NCBI RefSeq assembly: GCF_009811555.1
Contig: NZ_BLIN01000002.1
Location: 620,001 to 684,000 of the forward strand
Direction of reading: 5' to 3'
DNA from: Streptomyces caniferus
Lineage (GTDB): Bacteria; Actinomycetota; Actinomycetes; Streptomycetales; Streptomycetaceae
Length of the DNA: 64,000 bases
Below the pieces are notes generated by a model. The model was given only the letters and a program-made list of their open reading frames with translations, ran no database searches and was not told where the DNA came from. This document shows positions 42,578-51,239 of this stretch, one piece after another; position 1 is the first letter of the stretch, and the number at the start of each line of letters is the position of its first letter. The position numbers and the translations under genes were made by a program.

Positions 42578-43942
42578 ATGACCGAGAGCCCCGCACATCC
42601 CGCCCTCTGGCCCGCCCCCCTCGCCGCCGGGGCCGTCGATGCCACCGTCACCGTGCCCGGCTCGAAATCGGTCACCAACCGCGGCCTGGTCCTGGCCGCC
42701 CTCTCCTCCGAACCCGGCTGGCTGCGCCGCCCGCTGCGCTCGCGGGACACGCTCCTGATGGCCGAGGCGCTGCGCACCCTGGGCGTCGGCATCGAGGAGA
42801 CCGCGTCCTCCAGCTCCGCGGGCCCGGCCGCACGGCCCGGCGGCGGTGAGGCCTGGCGGATCATCCCGGCGGGGCTGCACGGCCCGGCCACCATCGACGT
42901 CGGCAACGCCGGCACGGTCATGCGCTTCCTCCCCCCGGTCGCCGCGCTCGCCGACGGCCCGATCCGCTTCGACGGCGACCCCCGCTCCTACGAGCGCCCG
43001 CTCGGCGGCGTGATCGACGCGCTGCGCGCCCTGGGCGCCCGGATCGACGACGACAACCGCGGCGCGCTGCCGATGACGGTCTTCGGCAGCGGCGCCCTGG
43101 ACGGCGGCCCGGTCGAGATCGACGCCTCCTCGTCCTCCCAGTTCGTCAGCGCCCTGCTGCTGTCCGCGCCGCGCTTCAACCAGGGCGTCGAGGTCCGGCA
43201 CGTGGGCGCGGCACTGCCCTCCATGCCACACATCCGGATGACCGTCGACATGCTGCGCAGCGTCGGCGCCCAGGTGGACACCCCGGAGGCGGGCGGCGAG
43301 CCCAACGTCTGGCGGGTCACCCCCGGCGCCCTGCTCGGCCGCGATCTGGTCGTCGAGCCGGACCTGTCCAACGCCCAGCCTTTCCTGGCGGCGGCGCTGG
43401 TCACCGGCGGCCGGGTCACCATCCCGGACTGGCCCGAGCACACCACCCAGCCCGGCGACGCGCTGCGCGAGATCTTCACCACCATGGGCGGTTCCTGCGA
43501 GCTGACCGACCGCGGCCTGACCTTCACCGGCAGCGGCCGCATCCACGGCATCGACGTCGACCTGAGCGAGGTCGGCGAGCTGACCCCGGGCATCGCCGCG
43601 GTCGCCGCCCTGGCCGACTCGCCCTCCACCCTGCGCGGGGTGGCGCATCTGCGGCTGCACGAGACCGACCGGCTGGCCGCGCTCACCAAGGAGCTCAACG
43701 AGCTCGGCGGCGATGTCACCGAGACCGCGGACGGGCTGCACATCCGCCCGCGCCCCCTGCACGGCGGGATCTTCCACACCTACGAGGACCACCGGCTGGC
43801 CACCGCCGCTGCGGTCATCGGCCTGGCGGTCGACGGGGTGGAGGTGGAGAACGTGGCCACCACCGCCAAGACCCTGCCCGACTTCCCCGCGATGTGGACG
43901 GACATGCTCGACCCGGCGTCCGCTGCCTCCCGGAGAGTCTGA
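42578..43942 (+). CDS. aroA: 3-phosphoshikimate 1-carboxyvinyltransferase (EPSP synthase)
   Basis: Sixth step of the shikimate pathway: joins PEP and shikimate-3-phosphate. 454 residues, two inverse alpha/beta domains. Motifs: PGSKSVTNRGL, the PEP loop GNAGTVMRF, and the late LxLRxxETDRL-type HLRLHETDRLAALTKEL. TAAAGT (42565-42570) 7 bp before the ATG, together with AAGGGG, leaves open whether the message is leaderless. rsgA follows 14 bp downstream, so they are probably cotranscribed, as in other Streptomyces. Confidence 0.95.
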   Translation: MTESPAHPALWPAPLAAGAVDATVTVPGSKSVTNRGLVLAALSSEPGWLRRPLRSRDTLLMAEALRTLGVGIEETASSSSAGPAARPGGGEAWRIIPAGLHGPATIDVGNAGTVMRFLPPVAALADGPIRFDGDPRSYERPLGGVIDALRALGARIDDDNRGALPMTVFGSGALDGGPVEIDASSSSQFVSALLLSAPRFNQGVEVRHVGAALPSMPHIRMTVDMLRSVGAQVDTPEAGGEPNVWRVTPGALLGRDLVVEPDLSNAQPFLAAALVTGGRVTIPDWPEHTTQPGDALREIFTTMGGSCELTDRGLTFTGSGRIHGIDVDLSEVGELTPGIAAVAALADSPSTLRGVAHLRLHETDRLAALTKELNELGGDVTETADGLHIRPRPLHGGIFHTYEDHRLATAAAVIGLAVDGVEVENVATTAKTLPDFPAMWTDMLDPASAASRRV

Positions 43943-43956
43943 GGGGTATCGCCGCC

Positions 43957-44964
43957 ATGCGCCGCTACGGAAAGAACCCCGATGAGGACGACATCCGCGT
44001 CCGTCCCAACCCCAAGGGCAACCGGCCCCGCACCAATATCCGCCCCAAGCACGAGGACGCCGGCGAGGGCCTGGTCCTGACCGTCGACCGCGGCCGGCTG
44101 ACCTGCCTGATCGACGGCCGTACGGTCACCGCGATGAAGGCCCGCGAACTGGGCCGCAAGAGCGCGGTGGTCGGCGACCGGGTCGCCGTGGTCGGCGACC
44201 TGACCGGCGCCAAGGACACCCTCGCCCGGATCGTCCGGGTCGAGCCGCGGACCTCGACACTGCGCCGTACGGCCGACGACGACGACCCGTTCGAGCGGGT
44301 CGTGGTCGCCAACGCCGACCAGCTCGCGATCGTCACCGCGCTCGCCGACCCCGAGCCACGCCCCCGGCTCATCGACCGCTGTCTGGTCGCCGCCTACGAC
44401 GCGGGCCTCGCCCCGCTGCTGGTGCTGACCAAGTCCGATCTGGCGTCCGCGGACACCCTGCTGGAGTCCTACGGCGCGCTCGGCGTCCCCTACCTCGTCA
44501 CCAACCGCGACGAACTCGCCGACGGCAGCGCCGCCGAGCGGGTCAGGGCCGCACTGACGGGCCGTATGACGGCGTTCGTCGGGCACTCCGGGGTGGGCAA
44601 GACCACCCTGGTCAACTCCCTGGTCCCGGAGCACCGCCGGGCCATCGGCCATGTCAACGCGGTCACCGGCCGCGGGCGGCACACCACCACCTCCGCGCTG
44701 GCGCTGCCGCTGCCGGACGACTCGGGCTGGGTCATCGACACCCCGGGCGTACGGTCCTTCGGGCTGCATCACGTGGACCCGTCGCGGGTCATCCACGCCT
44801 TCCCGGACCTGGAGCCCGGCACCGCCGGCTGCCCCCGCGCCTGCAGCCACGACGAACCGGACTGCGCGCTGGACGCCTGGGTGGCCGACGGCCACGCCGA
44901 TCCGGCCCGTCTCTACTCCTTGCGCCGCCTCCTGGCCACCCGCGAACGGCGCGAGGGCGACTGA
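43957..44964 (+). CDS. rsgA: Ribosome small subunit-dependent GTPase A
   Basis: Circularly permuted GTPase that helps mature the 30S subunit. 335 residues: N-terminal OB-fold domain, then the permuted order of G motifs (LTKSD = G4, GHSGVGKTTLVN = G1, DTPG = G3), and a C-terminal zinc region (CPRACSHDEPDC). The ATG at 43957 is preceded by GAGGGG (43941-43946). It forms a unit with aroA. Confidence 0.94.
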   Translation: MRRYGKNPDEDDIRVRPNPKGNRPRTNIRPKHEDAGEGLVLTVDRGRLTCLIDGRTVTAMKARELGRKSAVVGDRVAVVGDLTGAKDTLARIVRVEPRTSTLRRTADDDDPFERVVVANADQLAIVTALADPEPRPRLIDRCLVAAYDAGLAPLLVLTKSDLASADTLLESYGALGVPYLVTNRDELADGSAAERVRAALTGRMTAFVGHSGVGKTTLVNSLVPEHRRAIGHVNAVTGRGRHTTTSALALPLPDDSGWVIDTPGVRSFGLHHVDPSRVIHAFPDLEPGTAGCPRACSHDEPDCALDAWVADGHADPARLYSLRRLLATRERREGD

Positions 44965-45128
44965 CCGACGACGTTTGCTGCCGCCGTCCGGGGTAAATGC
45001 ATCATCACACCAAGCCCGGCGACGTGATCCTCCACGCACCGGCCGCCCGTACGCGGCCCGGACGCGTGGTGGTGATGTCCCGTCGTTGCTCGCGTAGGAC
45101 AGGCCTAGCTGACCGGAGGCAAGGGGAC

Positions 45129-45452
45129 ATGGCGTGGCTGCTGGTCGTGGTGGCAGGGATCCTGGAGACCGGCTTCGCGGTCTGCCTCAAGCTCTCGCAC
45201 GGCTTCACCCGTCTCTTCCCGACCATCGCCTTCGCGGCCTTCGCGCTCGGCAGCTTCGGCCTGCTGACGCTGGCGCTGCGCAAGCTCGACGTCGGTCCGG
45301 CCTATGCGGTGTGGACCGGCATCGGCGCGGCCGGTACGGCGATCTACGGCATGGTCTTCCTCGGCGACGTGGTCTCCACCCTCAAGATCGTCTCCATCAC
45401 CATGGTCATCGTCGGTGTGATCGGGCTGCAGCTGTCGGGGTCGGCGCACTGA
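45129..45452 (+). CDS. Small multidrug resistance (SMR) family transporter
   Basis: A 107-residue, four-helix proton-coupled exporter. The essential membrane Glu is E13 (GILETGFAV), and KLSHGFTR after helix 1 is typical of the SugE/Gdx guanidinium-export branch rather than EmrE. The ATG at 45129 follows AAGGGG; the frame is open upstream from 44997 without coding features. The 164-bp gap upstream was inspected for a guanidine riboswitch and none was recognised. Confidence 0.9.
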   Translation: MAWLLVVVAGILETGFAVCLKLSHGFTRLFPTIAFAAFALGSFGLLTLALRKLDVGPAYAVWTGIGAAGTAIYGMVFLGDVVSTLKIVSITMVIVGVIGLQLSGSAH

Positions 45453-45476
45453 CCCGCCTCGCCGCCCGGTAGCGCG

Positions 45477-45493
45477 GCGGGCCCGGGGCCCGC
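45477..45493. terminator. Hairpin between convergent SMR and TetR genes
   Basis: GCGGGC and GCCCGC flank CCGGG, a 6-bp stem between the two convergent genes. Confidence 0.45.
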
Positions 45494-45584
45494 GGTCCGG
45501 ACACCCGTCAACTCGTCCGCGGCAGGCGCCCGTCCGCCGACGCGGCGGTGACGCCCCGTCCAGCGCTCGGGCCGTGACGCTCCG

Positions 45585-46316
45585 TCACTCAGGCTCGGCG
45601 GGCGGCGCACCGGCCGGCACCCGGGCGAAGGCACCCCGTACGAGCCGGGCCACCGCCTCCGCCTCCAGCTCCCGGCGCGAGCGCTGCGCCGGTATGCGTC
45701 CCGCGGACCGGCCCGCCCCGGGAGTCACGGGGGCGACGACACAGGCCAGGGTCAGCCGCGCCGCGGTCTCGCAGGCGGTGCCCAGGGCGGGCAGCTCCTC
45801 CGCGGGCCAGTCGGGCTCCAGCGCCGCGACCGCCTGGTCGCAGAAGCGGCCGACGAGCTCCGCGGGCCCGGGCAGCGGCCCCTCGACCGCCGCGGTGCGC
45901 CGCACGGGGACGCCGAGCCGGGCGGGCCCGGCCGGCGCCATGGCGGCGGGCGCCGGCGAAGGGGTGGGCAGCCGGCCGCCCCAGCACCCGGTCAGCGCCG
46001 CCCTGACCAGGGGGTTGGCGCGGGCGGTACGCAGGGTCCAGGCGGCCGCGGCCACCACCCGGCCCGCCGCGTCGCCCCGCGTCCCGGCGGCCGAGGCGCC
46101 CCGGGACAGCGCCCGGGCGACCCCGGCGAGGTAGTTCTCGGTCTCCCGGCGGACCAGGGCGCGGGCCAGCCCGTCCTTGCTGCCGAACTCGTTGTAGAGC
46201 GTCTGCCGGGAGACCCCGGCGGCGGCCGCGACGTCAACCATCCGGATGGCCGTCCAGGCCCGTTTCGTCAGCGCCGTATAGGCGGCATCGAGCAGGGATT
46301 CACGCGCTGCGGGCAT
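45585..46316 (-). CDS. TetR-family transcriptional regulator
   Basis: A 243-residue protein with an N-terminal TetR HTH (MVDVAAAAGVSRQTLYNEFGSKDG). The C-terminal domain is unusually rich in Ala, Pro and Arg and shows no recognised ligand-domain signature, though length and helix pattern fit the family. It is convergent with the SMR transporter gene; its target is more likely its own promoter or the hisN region upstream. Confidence 0.85.
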   Translation of the reverse strand: MPAARESLLDAAYTALTKRAWTAIRMVDVAAAAGVSRQTLYNEFGSKDGLARALVRRETENYLAGVARALSRGASAAGTRGDAAGRVVAAAAWTLRTARANPLVRAALTGCWGGRLPTPSPAPAAMAPAGPARLGVPVRRTAAVEGPLPGPAELVGRFCDQAVAALEPDWPAEELPALGTACETAARLTLACVVAPVTPGAGRSAGRIPAQRSRRELEAEAVARLVRGAFARVPAGAPPAEPE

Positions 46317-46491
46317 GTGTCGCCTCCCCGGGCGCCGGCCCAGGTGGCCGGTGTGCGCACAGAATTGACGCGGCGCCAGATGCTGTCAAGGGTCGTCGCA
46401 GCACGCGCTCGGCGGCGGGCCCGGGGCCGTCACACGCCCGGCGGCGCATGGCCGTGTGGCTCCTGCGTATACCAGTCGATACTGTTCGCAC

Positions 46492-47295
46492 ATGCCCGAC
46501 TATCACGATGATCTTCGCCTCGGCCATGTCCTCGCGGACGCCGCGGACGCCGCCACCATGGAGCGCTTCAAGGCACTCGACCTCAAGGTCGAGACCAAAC
46601 CGGACATGACACCGGTGAGCGAGGCGGACAAGGCCGCCGAGGAGCTCATCCGCGGCCAGCTCCAGCGGGCCCGGCCACGGGACGCGGTGCTCGGCGAGGA
46701 GTTCGGCAGCGAGGGCACGGGGCCGCGACGCTGGATCATCGACCCGATCGACGGCACGAAGAACTACGTCCGCGGGGTGCCGGTCTGGGCGACGCTGATC
46801 GCACTGATGGAGCGCGGTGAGGGCGGCGACCGCCCGGTGGTCGGCATCGTCTCCGCACCGGCCCTCAACCGCCGCTGGTGGGCCGCCGACGGCCTGGGGG
46901 CCTTCACGGGCCGCAGCCTGACCTCCGCGAGCCGGCTGCAGGTCTCGCAGGTCGGCCGCATCCAGGACGCCTCGTTCGCCTACTCCTCGCTGACCGGCTG
47001 GGAGGAGCGCGGCAGGCTGCCCGGTGTCCTCGATCTGAGCCGGGACTGCTGGCGCACCCGCGGCTACGGGGACTTCTGGCCGTACATGATGATCGCCGAG
47101 GGGTCGGTGGACATCTGCGCGGAGCCGGAGCTCTCGCTGTGGGACATGGCGGCGTGCGCGGTGGTCGTGAAGGAGGCCGGCGGACAGTTCACCGGCCTGG
47201 ACGGGAAGCCGGGCCCGCACAGCGGCAACGCGGCGGCCTCCAACGGCCTGCTGCACGAGGATCTGCTCGGCTATCTCGGCGACTCCCCGCGCTGA
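46492..47295 (+). CDS. hisN: Histidinol-phosphatase, inositol-monophosphatase type
   Basis: Metal-dependent phosphatase of 267 residues that removes phosphate from L-histidinol phosphate, the penultimate step of histidine synthesis in Streptomyces. Motifs: GEEFG (metal Glu), DPIDGTKNYVRG (metal Asp) and SLWDMAACAVVVKEAGG. IMPase-family members can also be inositol phosphatases; the HisN call rests on the DPIDGTKN-Y-VRG form and gene position. TACTGT (46480-46485) 6 bp before the ATG and no ribosome site suggest leaderless translation. Confidence 0.88.
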   Translation: MPDYHDDLRLGHVLADAADAATMERFKALDLKVETKPDMTPVSEADKAAEELIRGQLQRARPRDAVLGEEFGSEGTGPRRWIIDPIDGTKNYVRGVPVWATLIALMERGEGGDRPVVGIVSAPALNRRWWAADGLGAFTGRSLTSASRLQVSQVGRIQDASFAYSSLTGWEERGRLPGVLDLSRDCWRTRGYGDFWPYMMIAEGSVDICAEPELSLWDMAACAVVVKEAGGQFTGLDGKPGPHSGNAAASNGLLHEDLLGYLGDSPR

Positions 47296-47302
47296 CCTGC
47301 GA

Positions 47303-47330
47303 CGGGACGGGTATTCGGACACCCGTCCCG
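47303..47330 (+). terminator. Terminator after hisN
   Basis: CGGGACGGGT and ACCCGTCCCG form a perfect 10-bp stem with an 8-nt loop, 7 bp after the stop, followed by a short T-containing stretch. Confidence 0.8.
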
Positions 47331-47392
47331 CACTTGCCCCTTGTTGCATCGACGCAGGCATGTGAACATGAGAATCCCCCAGTTTGTGAACT

Positions 47393-47408
47393 TGTGAATC
47401 CGTTCGCA
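47393..47408. promoter_or_regulatory. Candidate CRP/FNR-type site with TGTGAA repeats
   Basis: TGTGA-N6-TCGCA (47393-47408) is a one-mismatch CRP/FNR-like site. TGTGAA also occurs at 47361 and 47385, and ATTCAC at 47415-47420 forms an inverted repeat with GTGAAT at 47394. They precede the CBS-domain gene by about 30-80 bp. Confidence 0.4.
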
Positions 47409-47440
47409 AGGCACATTCACCAAGGAGGTGGCTCCACTCC

Positions 47441-47848
47441 ATGCCCATGCACGTCAAAGACGCCATGAGCACGGTGGTCCTCACCATCGGGCCCGCTCAC
47501 ACCCTCCGTCAGGCGGCGCAGCTGATGGCGGCCCGCCGCATCGGCGCGGCCGTGGTCCTCGACAACGACAACAGCGGCATCGGCATCCTCACCGAGCGCG
47601 ACATCCTCAACTCCCTCGGCTCGGGCGAGAACCCCGACCGGGAGACCGCCCAGACCCACACCACCTCGGACGTGGTCTTCGCCGCTCCGGACTGGACCCT
47701 CGACGATGCCGCGGACGCCATGGTGCGCGGCGGCTTCCGCCATCTGATCGTGCTCAACGACCATGAACCGGTCGGCGTGGTGTCCGTACGCGACATCATC
47801 CGCTGCTGGTCGGCCGCCACGGAACGGGCCGACGCCGTACCGGCCTGA
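47441..47848 (+). CDS. CBS-domain pair protein
   Basis: A 135-residue stand-alone Bateman module: two CBS domains, MHVKDAMSTVVLTIGP to TERDIL and DVVFAAPDWTLDDAADAM to VSVRDII. Such proteins bind adenine nucleotides or S-adenosyl compounds and report energy or redox state. In S. coelicolor and mycobacteria similar proteins belong to hypoxia and stress regulons. GGAGG (47424-47428) lies 12 bp before the ATG; ATG 47447 is an alternative start. Confidence 0.9.
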   Translation: MPMHVKDAMSTVVLTIGPAHTLRQAAQLMAARRIGAAVVLDNDNSGIGILTERDILNSLGSGENPDRETAQTHTTSDVVFAAPDWTLDDAADAMVRGGFRHLIVLNDHEPVGVVSVRDIIRCWSAATERADAVPA

Positions 47849-47892
47849 GCCACGACCGGCTCCGGCGGCGAACACCCCGGAGCCACCCGCAC

Positions 47893-47927
47893 GAAGAGGC
47901 CGGAGCCCCATGGCATCCGGCCTCTTC
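47893..47927 (+). terminator. Terminator after the CBS gene
   Basis: GAAGAGGCCGGA and TCCGGCCTCTTC form a perfect 12-bp stem with an 11-nt loop. Confidence 0.85.
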
Positions 47928-47986
47928 GCTTATATACGGCAGCGACAGTCGAGCCACCCCGACGGCGCGCCACCACCTCCGCGAGA

Positions 47987-48030
47987 GCGGCTGGGGGCAC
48001 CTCCCAGCGGTAGCCGGGAAAGGCTCAGCC
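47987..48030. repeat. Streptomyces-type intergenic palindrome
   Basis: CTGGGGGCACCTCCCAG with the following CGGTAGCCGGG resembles a GGGGCACCTCCCAGCGGTAGC element that I know as recurring between genes in Streptomyces genomes. It lies just beyond the katA stop and may also end its transcript. No second copy is in this window. Confidence 0.4.
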
Positions 48031-48042
48031 GCAAAGGCGAGT

Positions 48043-49506
48043 TCAGCCGCGCAGGGCCTGGACCGCGGCTTCCAGCCGCTTGCCGTAATCCGCGTCCGCC
48101 TTGCGGAAGTTCTCGATCGCCCGCTGGGCGATGTCGTCGCGGGAGACCTGCGAGATGAAGCCCGCCAGGTTGTCGATCAGGCGCTCCTTCTCGTCCTCCG
48201 CCATCAGGCGGTAGAGGGTGCCGGCCTGGACGAAGTCGTCGTCCTCGGCGTGCGAGGGCGCCTCGTGCTCGCCGGTGGTGCCGTTCACGGCGGCGGGCTG
48301 CCACAGCGGCCGGCCGGTCTGCACCGGACCGCCGAAGCTGTTGGGCTCGTAGTTCTTCCGGCCCGCGTGCCGGCCGTCGTAGAGCGCGCCGTCGCGGCCG
48401 TGGGTGCGCGCCTCGGTGGCGTGCGGACGGTTCACCGGGAGGTGGTCGGCGTTGATGCCGACGCGGTAGCGGTGGGCGTCGCCGTACGCGAAGAGCCGGC
48501 CCTGGAGCATCTTGTCGGGGGACGGGCCGATACCCGGCACGAAGTGGTGCGGGGAGAAGATCGACTGCTCGACCTCGGCGAAGATGTCCTGCGGGTTGCG
48601 GTTGAGCTCCAGCTTGCCGATCTCGATCGGCGGGTAGTCCTCGTGCGGCCAGACCTTGGTCAGGTCGAACGGGTTGAAGCGGTAGCCGGCCGCCTCCGCC
48701 GCGGGCATGATCTGCACCTGCACGGTCCAGGACGGGAAGTCGCCCCGCTCGATGGACTCGCGCAGATCGCGCTGGTGACTGTCGGCGTCCTCACCGGCGA
48801 GCTTGTTGGCCTCGTCCTGGGTGAGGTTCTTGATGCCCTGGTCGGTCTTGAAGTGGTACTTGACCCAGAAGACCTCGCCGGCCTCGTTGTTCCACTGGAA
48901 GGTGTGCGAGCCGTAGCCGTTCATGTGGCGCAGCGTCGCGGGGATGCCGCGGTCGCCGAACAGCCAGGTGACCTGGTGGGTGGATTCCGGCGACAGACCC
49001 CAGAAGTCCCAGACGTTGTCCGCCTCCTGCGAGCCGGTGTACGGGTCGCGCTTCTGCGTGTGGATGAAGTCCGGGAACTTGATGGCGTCCTTGATGAAGA
49101 ACACCGGCGTGTTGTTGCCGACGAGGTCGTAGTTGCCCTCTTCGGTGTAGAACTTCAGCGCGAAACCGCGCGGATCGCGCACCGCGTCGGCGGAGCCGAG
49201 GTTGCCCGCGACGGTCGAGAAGCGCAGGAAGGTCTCGGTCTGCTTGCCGACCTCGGAGAGGAACTTGGCACGGGTGTACCGGGTCACGTCCGCGGTCACC
49301 GTGAAGGTGCCGTACGCACCGGCGCCACGGGCGTGCACGATCCGCTCCGGGATGCGCTCACGGTTGAAGTGCGCGAGCTTCTCGATCAGGAGCTGGTCCT
49401 GGATGAGGCCGGGACCGCCGATACCGGCCGCTTCGCTGTTCTGGTTGTCCCCGACCGGAGCCCCGGACTCCGTGGTCAGCGGTCCGGTGGTGCTCTCTAC
49501 CGACAC
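48043..49506 (-). CDS. katA: Monofunctional heme catalase
   Basis: Small-subunit clade catalase, 487 residues. The distal heme His region is [11 protein letters not shown], the Asn region [18 protein letters not shown], and the proximal Tyr motif [14 protein letters not shown]. It decomposes hydrogen peroxide. I chose the GTG at 49506, preceded by AGGAGG at the right distance; this gives the length of the S. coelicolor vegetative catalase. The divergent Fur-type regulator and the operator in its promoter point to peroxide-inducible repression. Confidence 0.95.
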   Translation of the reverse strand: MSVESTTGPLTTESGAPVGDNQNSEAAGIGGPGLIQDQLLIEKLAHFNRERIPERIVHARGAGAYGTFTVTADVTRYTRAKFLSEVGKQTETFLRFSTVAGNLGSADAVRDPRGFALKFYTEEGNYDLVGNNTPVFFIKDAIKFPDFIHTQKRDPYTGSQEADNVWDFWGLSPESTHQVTWLFGDRGIPATLRHMNGYGSHTFQWNNEAGEVFWVKYHFKTDQGIKNLTQDEANKLAGEDADSHQRDLRESIERGDFPSWTVQVQIMPAAEAAGYRFNPFDLTKVWPHEDYPPIEIGKLELNRNPQDIFAEVEQSIFSPHHFVPGIGPSPDKMLQGRLFAYGDAHRYRVGINADHLPVNRPHATEARTHGRDGALYDGRHAGRKNYEPNSFGGPVQTGRPLWQPAAVNGTTGEHEAPSHAEDDDFVQAGTLYRLMAEDEKERLIDNLAGFISQVSRDDIAQRAIENFRKADADYGKRLEAAVQALRG

Positions 49507-49558
49507 GTGCGCCTCCTGAAAAGTCTTCTCCACCTGCCCTTGGCTTGCGCCGGTCACG

Positions 49559-49586
49559 ATCCTACATTGGACAATGTCTAAGTCAA
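49559..49586 (-). promoter_or_regulatory. katA promoter with CatR-type operator
   Basis: On the minus strand TTGACT (-35, 49586-49581) and TAGGAT (-10, 49564-49559) are 16 bp apart. The spacer contains the palindrome ACATTG-GA-CAATGT (plus-strand coordinates 49564-49577), a PerR/Fur-type operator. Binding there would block RNA polymerase. Confidence 0.7.
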
Positions 49587-49643
49587 GAAGAACCCGAACT
49601 TCGTACTCGATCCGGCGATGGACCCGTCACTGCTACCCTGGCT

Positions 49644-49658
49644 CTATCTGACTGATAG
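49644..49658. promoter_or_regulatory. Inverted repeat before catR
   Basis: CTATC-TGACT-GATAG lies 10-24 bp before the catR ATG, a plausible site for autoregulation or part of its -10 (TATCTG). Function not certain. Confidence 0.4.
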
Positions 49659-49667
49659 GTGATTGGC

Positions 49668-50087
49668 ATGAGTGACCTGCTCGAACGGCTCCGAGGACGC
49701 GGCTGGCGGCTGACCGCGCAGCGACGCGTCGTCGCCGAGGTCCTCGACGGGGACCACGTCCACTACACCGCCGACGAGGTGCACGCGCTGGCATCCGACC
49801 GGCTCCCCGAGATCTCGCGCGCCACGGTCTACAACACCCTGGGCGAGCTGGTCTCGCTCGGCGAGGTGCTCGAGGTGAGCACGGACGGCCGGGCCAAGCG
49901 CTACGACCCCAATGCCCACCACGACCACCAGCACCTGGTCTGCTCGCGGTGCGGCACGATCCGCGACGTCCACGTCCAGGGCGACCCGCTCTCCGCCCTG
50001 CCCGAGCCGGAGCGCTACGGCTTCCAGGTCTCCGAGGTCACCGTGACCTACCGGGGCATCTGCCCCACCTGCAGCGCCCCGTCCTGA
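49668..50087 (+). CDS. catR: Fur-family peroxide-responsive regulator CatR
   Basis: A 139-residue Fur-family protein with an N-terminal winged HTH (RAEVYN-type ISRATVYNTLGELVSLG) and a C-terminal metal domain with HHDHQHLVCSRC and a second CPTC pair (two CxxC). The divergent catalase gene and the operator identify it as the CatR/PerR type, which represses catalase and itself until peroxide oxidises its metal site. ATG 49668 chosen; a GTG at 49659 would add three residues. Confidence 0.92.
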   Translation: MSDLLERLRGRGWRLTAQRRVVAEVLDGDHVHYTADEVHALASDRLPEISRATVYNTLGELVSLGEVLEVSTDGRAKRYDPNAHHDHQHLVCSRCGTIRDVHVQGDPLSALPEPERYGFQVSEVTVTYRGICPTCSAPS

Positions 50088-50151
50088 CGCCGGAGGGAAC
50101 CGGCCCCCGTCCGGGCCGCCCCCGCACCGCGGCACGCCGCACGCCCCCTTG

Positions 50152-50177
50152 AGCCCGCGCCCACCCGGCCGCGGGCT
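50152..50177 (+). terminator. Terminator after catR
   Basis: AGCCCGCG and CGCGGGCT form an 8-bp stem with a 10-nt loop, followed by CCTTC. Confidence 0.6.
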
Positions 50178-50273
50178 CCTTCGCGTGCCGCGCCCGCCCA
50201 CCGGTCACCCCCGCCGCTCGTCCGTCACGCCTCTCCACCACACACCCGTGCCCGCAGGCCCCTTGCCCAAATC

Positions 50274-50286
50274 TGACGACCCGTCA
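50274..50286. promoter_or_regulatory. Inverted repeat TGACG-ACC-CGTCA before the ABC operon
   Basis: A perfect 5-bp inverted repeat with a 3-bp centre and AT-rich flanks (ATATCG, AAATC), in an otherwise GC-rich 297-bp gap, about 100 bp before the ABC transporter operon. It looks like an operator; the binding protein is unknown and not encoded nearby. Confidence 0.45.
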
Positions 50287-50384
50287 TATCGTCGGCCGCG
50301 CCGCGCTTCCCGGCCACCGGGCCTGCCCCGGCCCGGGCCCCGCACCACGGCGGCACCCTGTCCGCACTCCGCAAGGAGCACCCC

Positions 50385-51239
50385 GTGGGAGAGCCGCACC
50401 CGCCACCCTCAGCGCACCGCCCGCCCACCGCCCCGTCCCCCCGCCCGCCGGCCCTGCGCGCCCGCGCCCTGGCCCGCTCGTTCGGCCGCGGCAGCGCGGC
50501 ACTGGCCGCCCTCGGCCCCCTGGACGCCGAGATCGCCCCGGGCGAATGCGTCTGCCTCGTCGGCCCGTCCGGCTGCGGGAAGTCGACCCTGCTGCGGATC
50601 GCCGCCGGCCTGCTGCGCCCCAGCGAGGGCGAGCTGGAAGTCCGGACGAGCGCCGGCCGGCCGACCGCGATGATCTTCCAGGACTACGGCATCTACGACT
50701 GGAAGACCGTGCTGGCCAATGTCCGCTTTGGCCTGGACATCCAGCGCGTGCCCCGTAAGGAGGCCGACGAACGGGCCCGCTCCTGGCTCGCCCGGATGGG
50801 ACTGGCCGACTTCGCCGGTGCCTACCCCGCCACGCTGTCCGGCGGCATGCGCCAGCGCGTCGCCCTCGCCCGCGCACTGGCCGTGGAGCCAGGACTGCTG
50901 CTGATGGACGAGCCGTTCGCGGCCCTCGACGCCCAGTTGCGCACCATCCTCCAGGACGAACTGCTCGGCCTCACCCAGGCCACCCGCACCACCACCCTCT
51001 TCATCACCCACAGCCTCGAAGAGGCCCTGGTGCTCGGCGACCGGGTCCTGGTGATGTCCGCCCGGCCCGGCCGGATCATCGCCGAACGCCGCCCGCCGTT
51101 CGGCCGGCCCCGCACCGGCGCGGTCCGGAACGCACCCGAATTCACGGCCCTGAAGGCCGAGTTGTGGCAGCTGCTGCGCGGCGAGGTCGACGGAGCCACC
51201 GCGGCGCGGCCGGCCGCCGAGGGGACGGTCCCCGCATGA
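50385..51239 (+). CDS. ABC transporter ATP-binding protein (nitrate/sulfonate/taurine type)
   Basis: A 284-residue ATPase: Walker A GPSGCGKSTLL, Q-loop IFQDYG, signature LSGGMRQRVALARAL, Walker B LLLMDEP, H-loop THSLEEA. The sequence is closest to the SsuB/TauB/NrtD group that pairs with single-TMD permeases. The GTG at 50385 follows AAGGAGCA. Its stop overlaps the permease start (ATGA). The N-terminal 25 residues are Pro/Ser-rich. Confidence 0.93.
   Translation: MGEPHPPPSAHRPPTAPSPRPPALRARALARSFGRGSAALAALGPLDAEIAPGECVCLVGPSGCGKSTLLRIAAGLLRPSEGELEVRTSAGRPTAMIFQDYGIYDWKTVLANVRFGLDIQRVPRKEADERARSWLARMGLADFAGAYPATLSGGMRQRVALARALAVEPGLLLMDEPFAALDAQLRTILQDELLGLTQATRTTTLFITHSLEEALVLGDRVLVMSARPGRIIAERRPPFGRPRTGAVRNAPEFTALKAELWQLLRGEVDGATAARPAAEGTVPA

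Noticed and set aside
44965..45128. Guanidine riboswitch before the SugE-like SMR gene
   Set aside because: I looked for the conserved ACGR loops and the guanidine-I and guanidine-III cores and did not find them.
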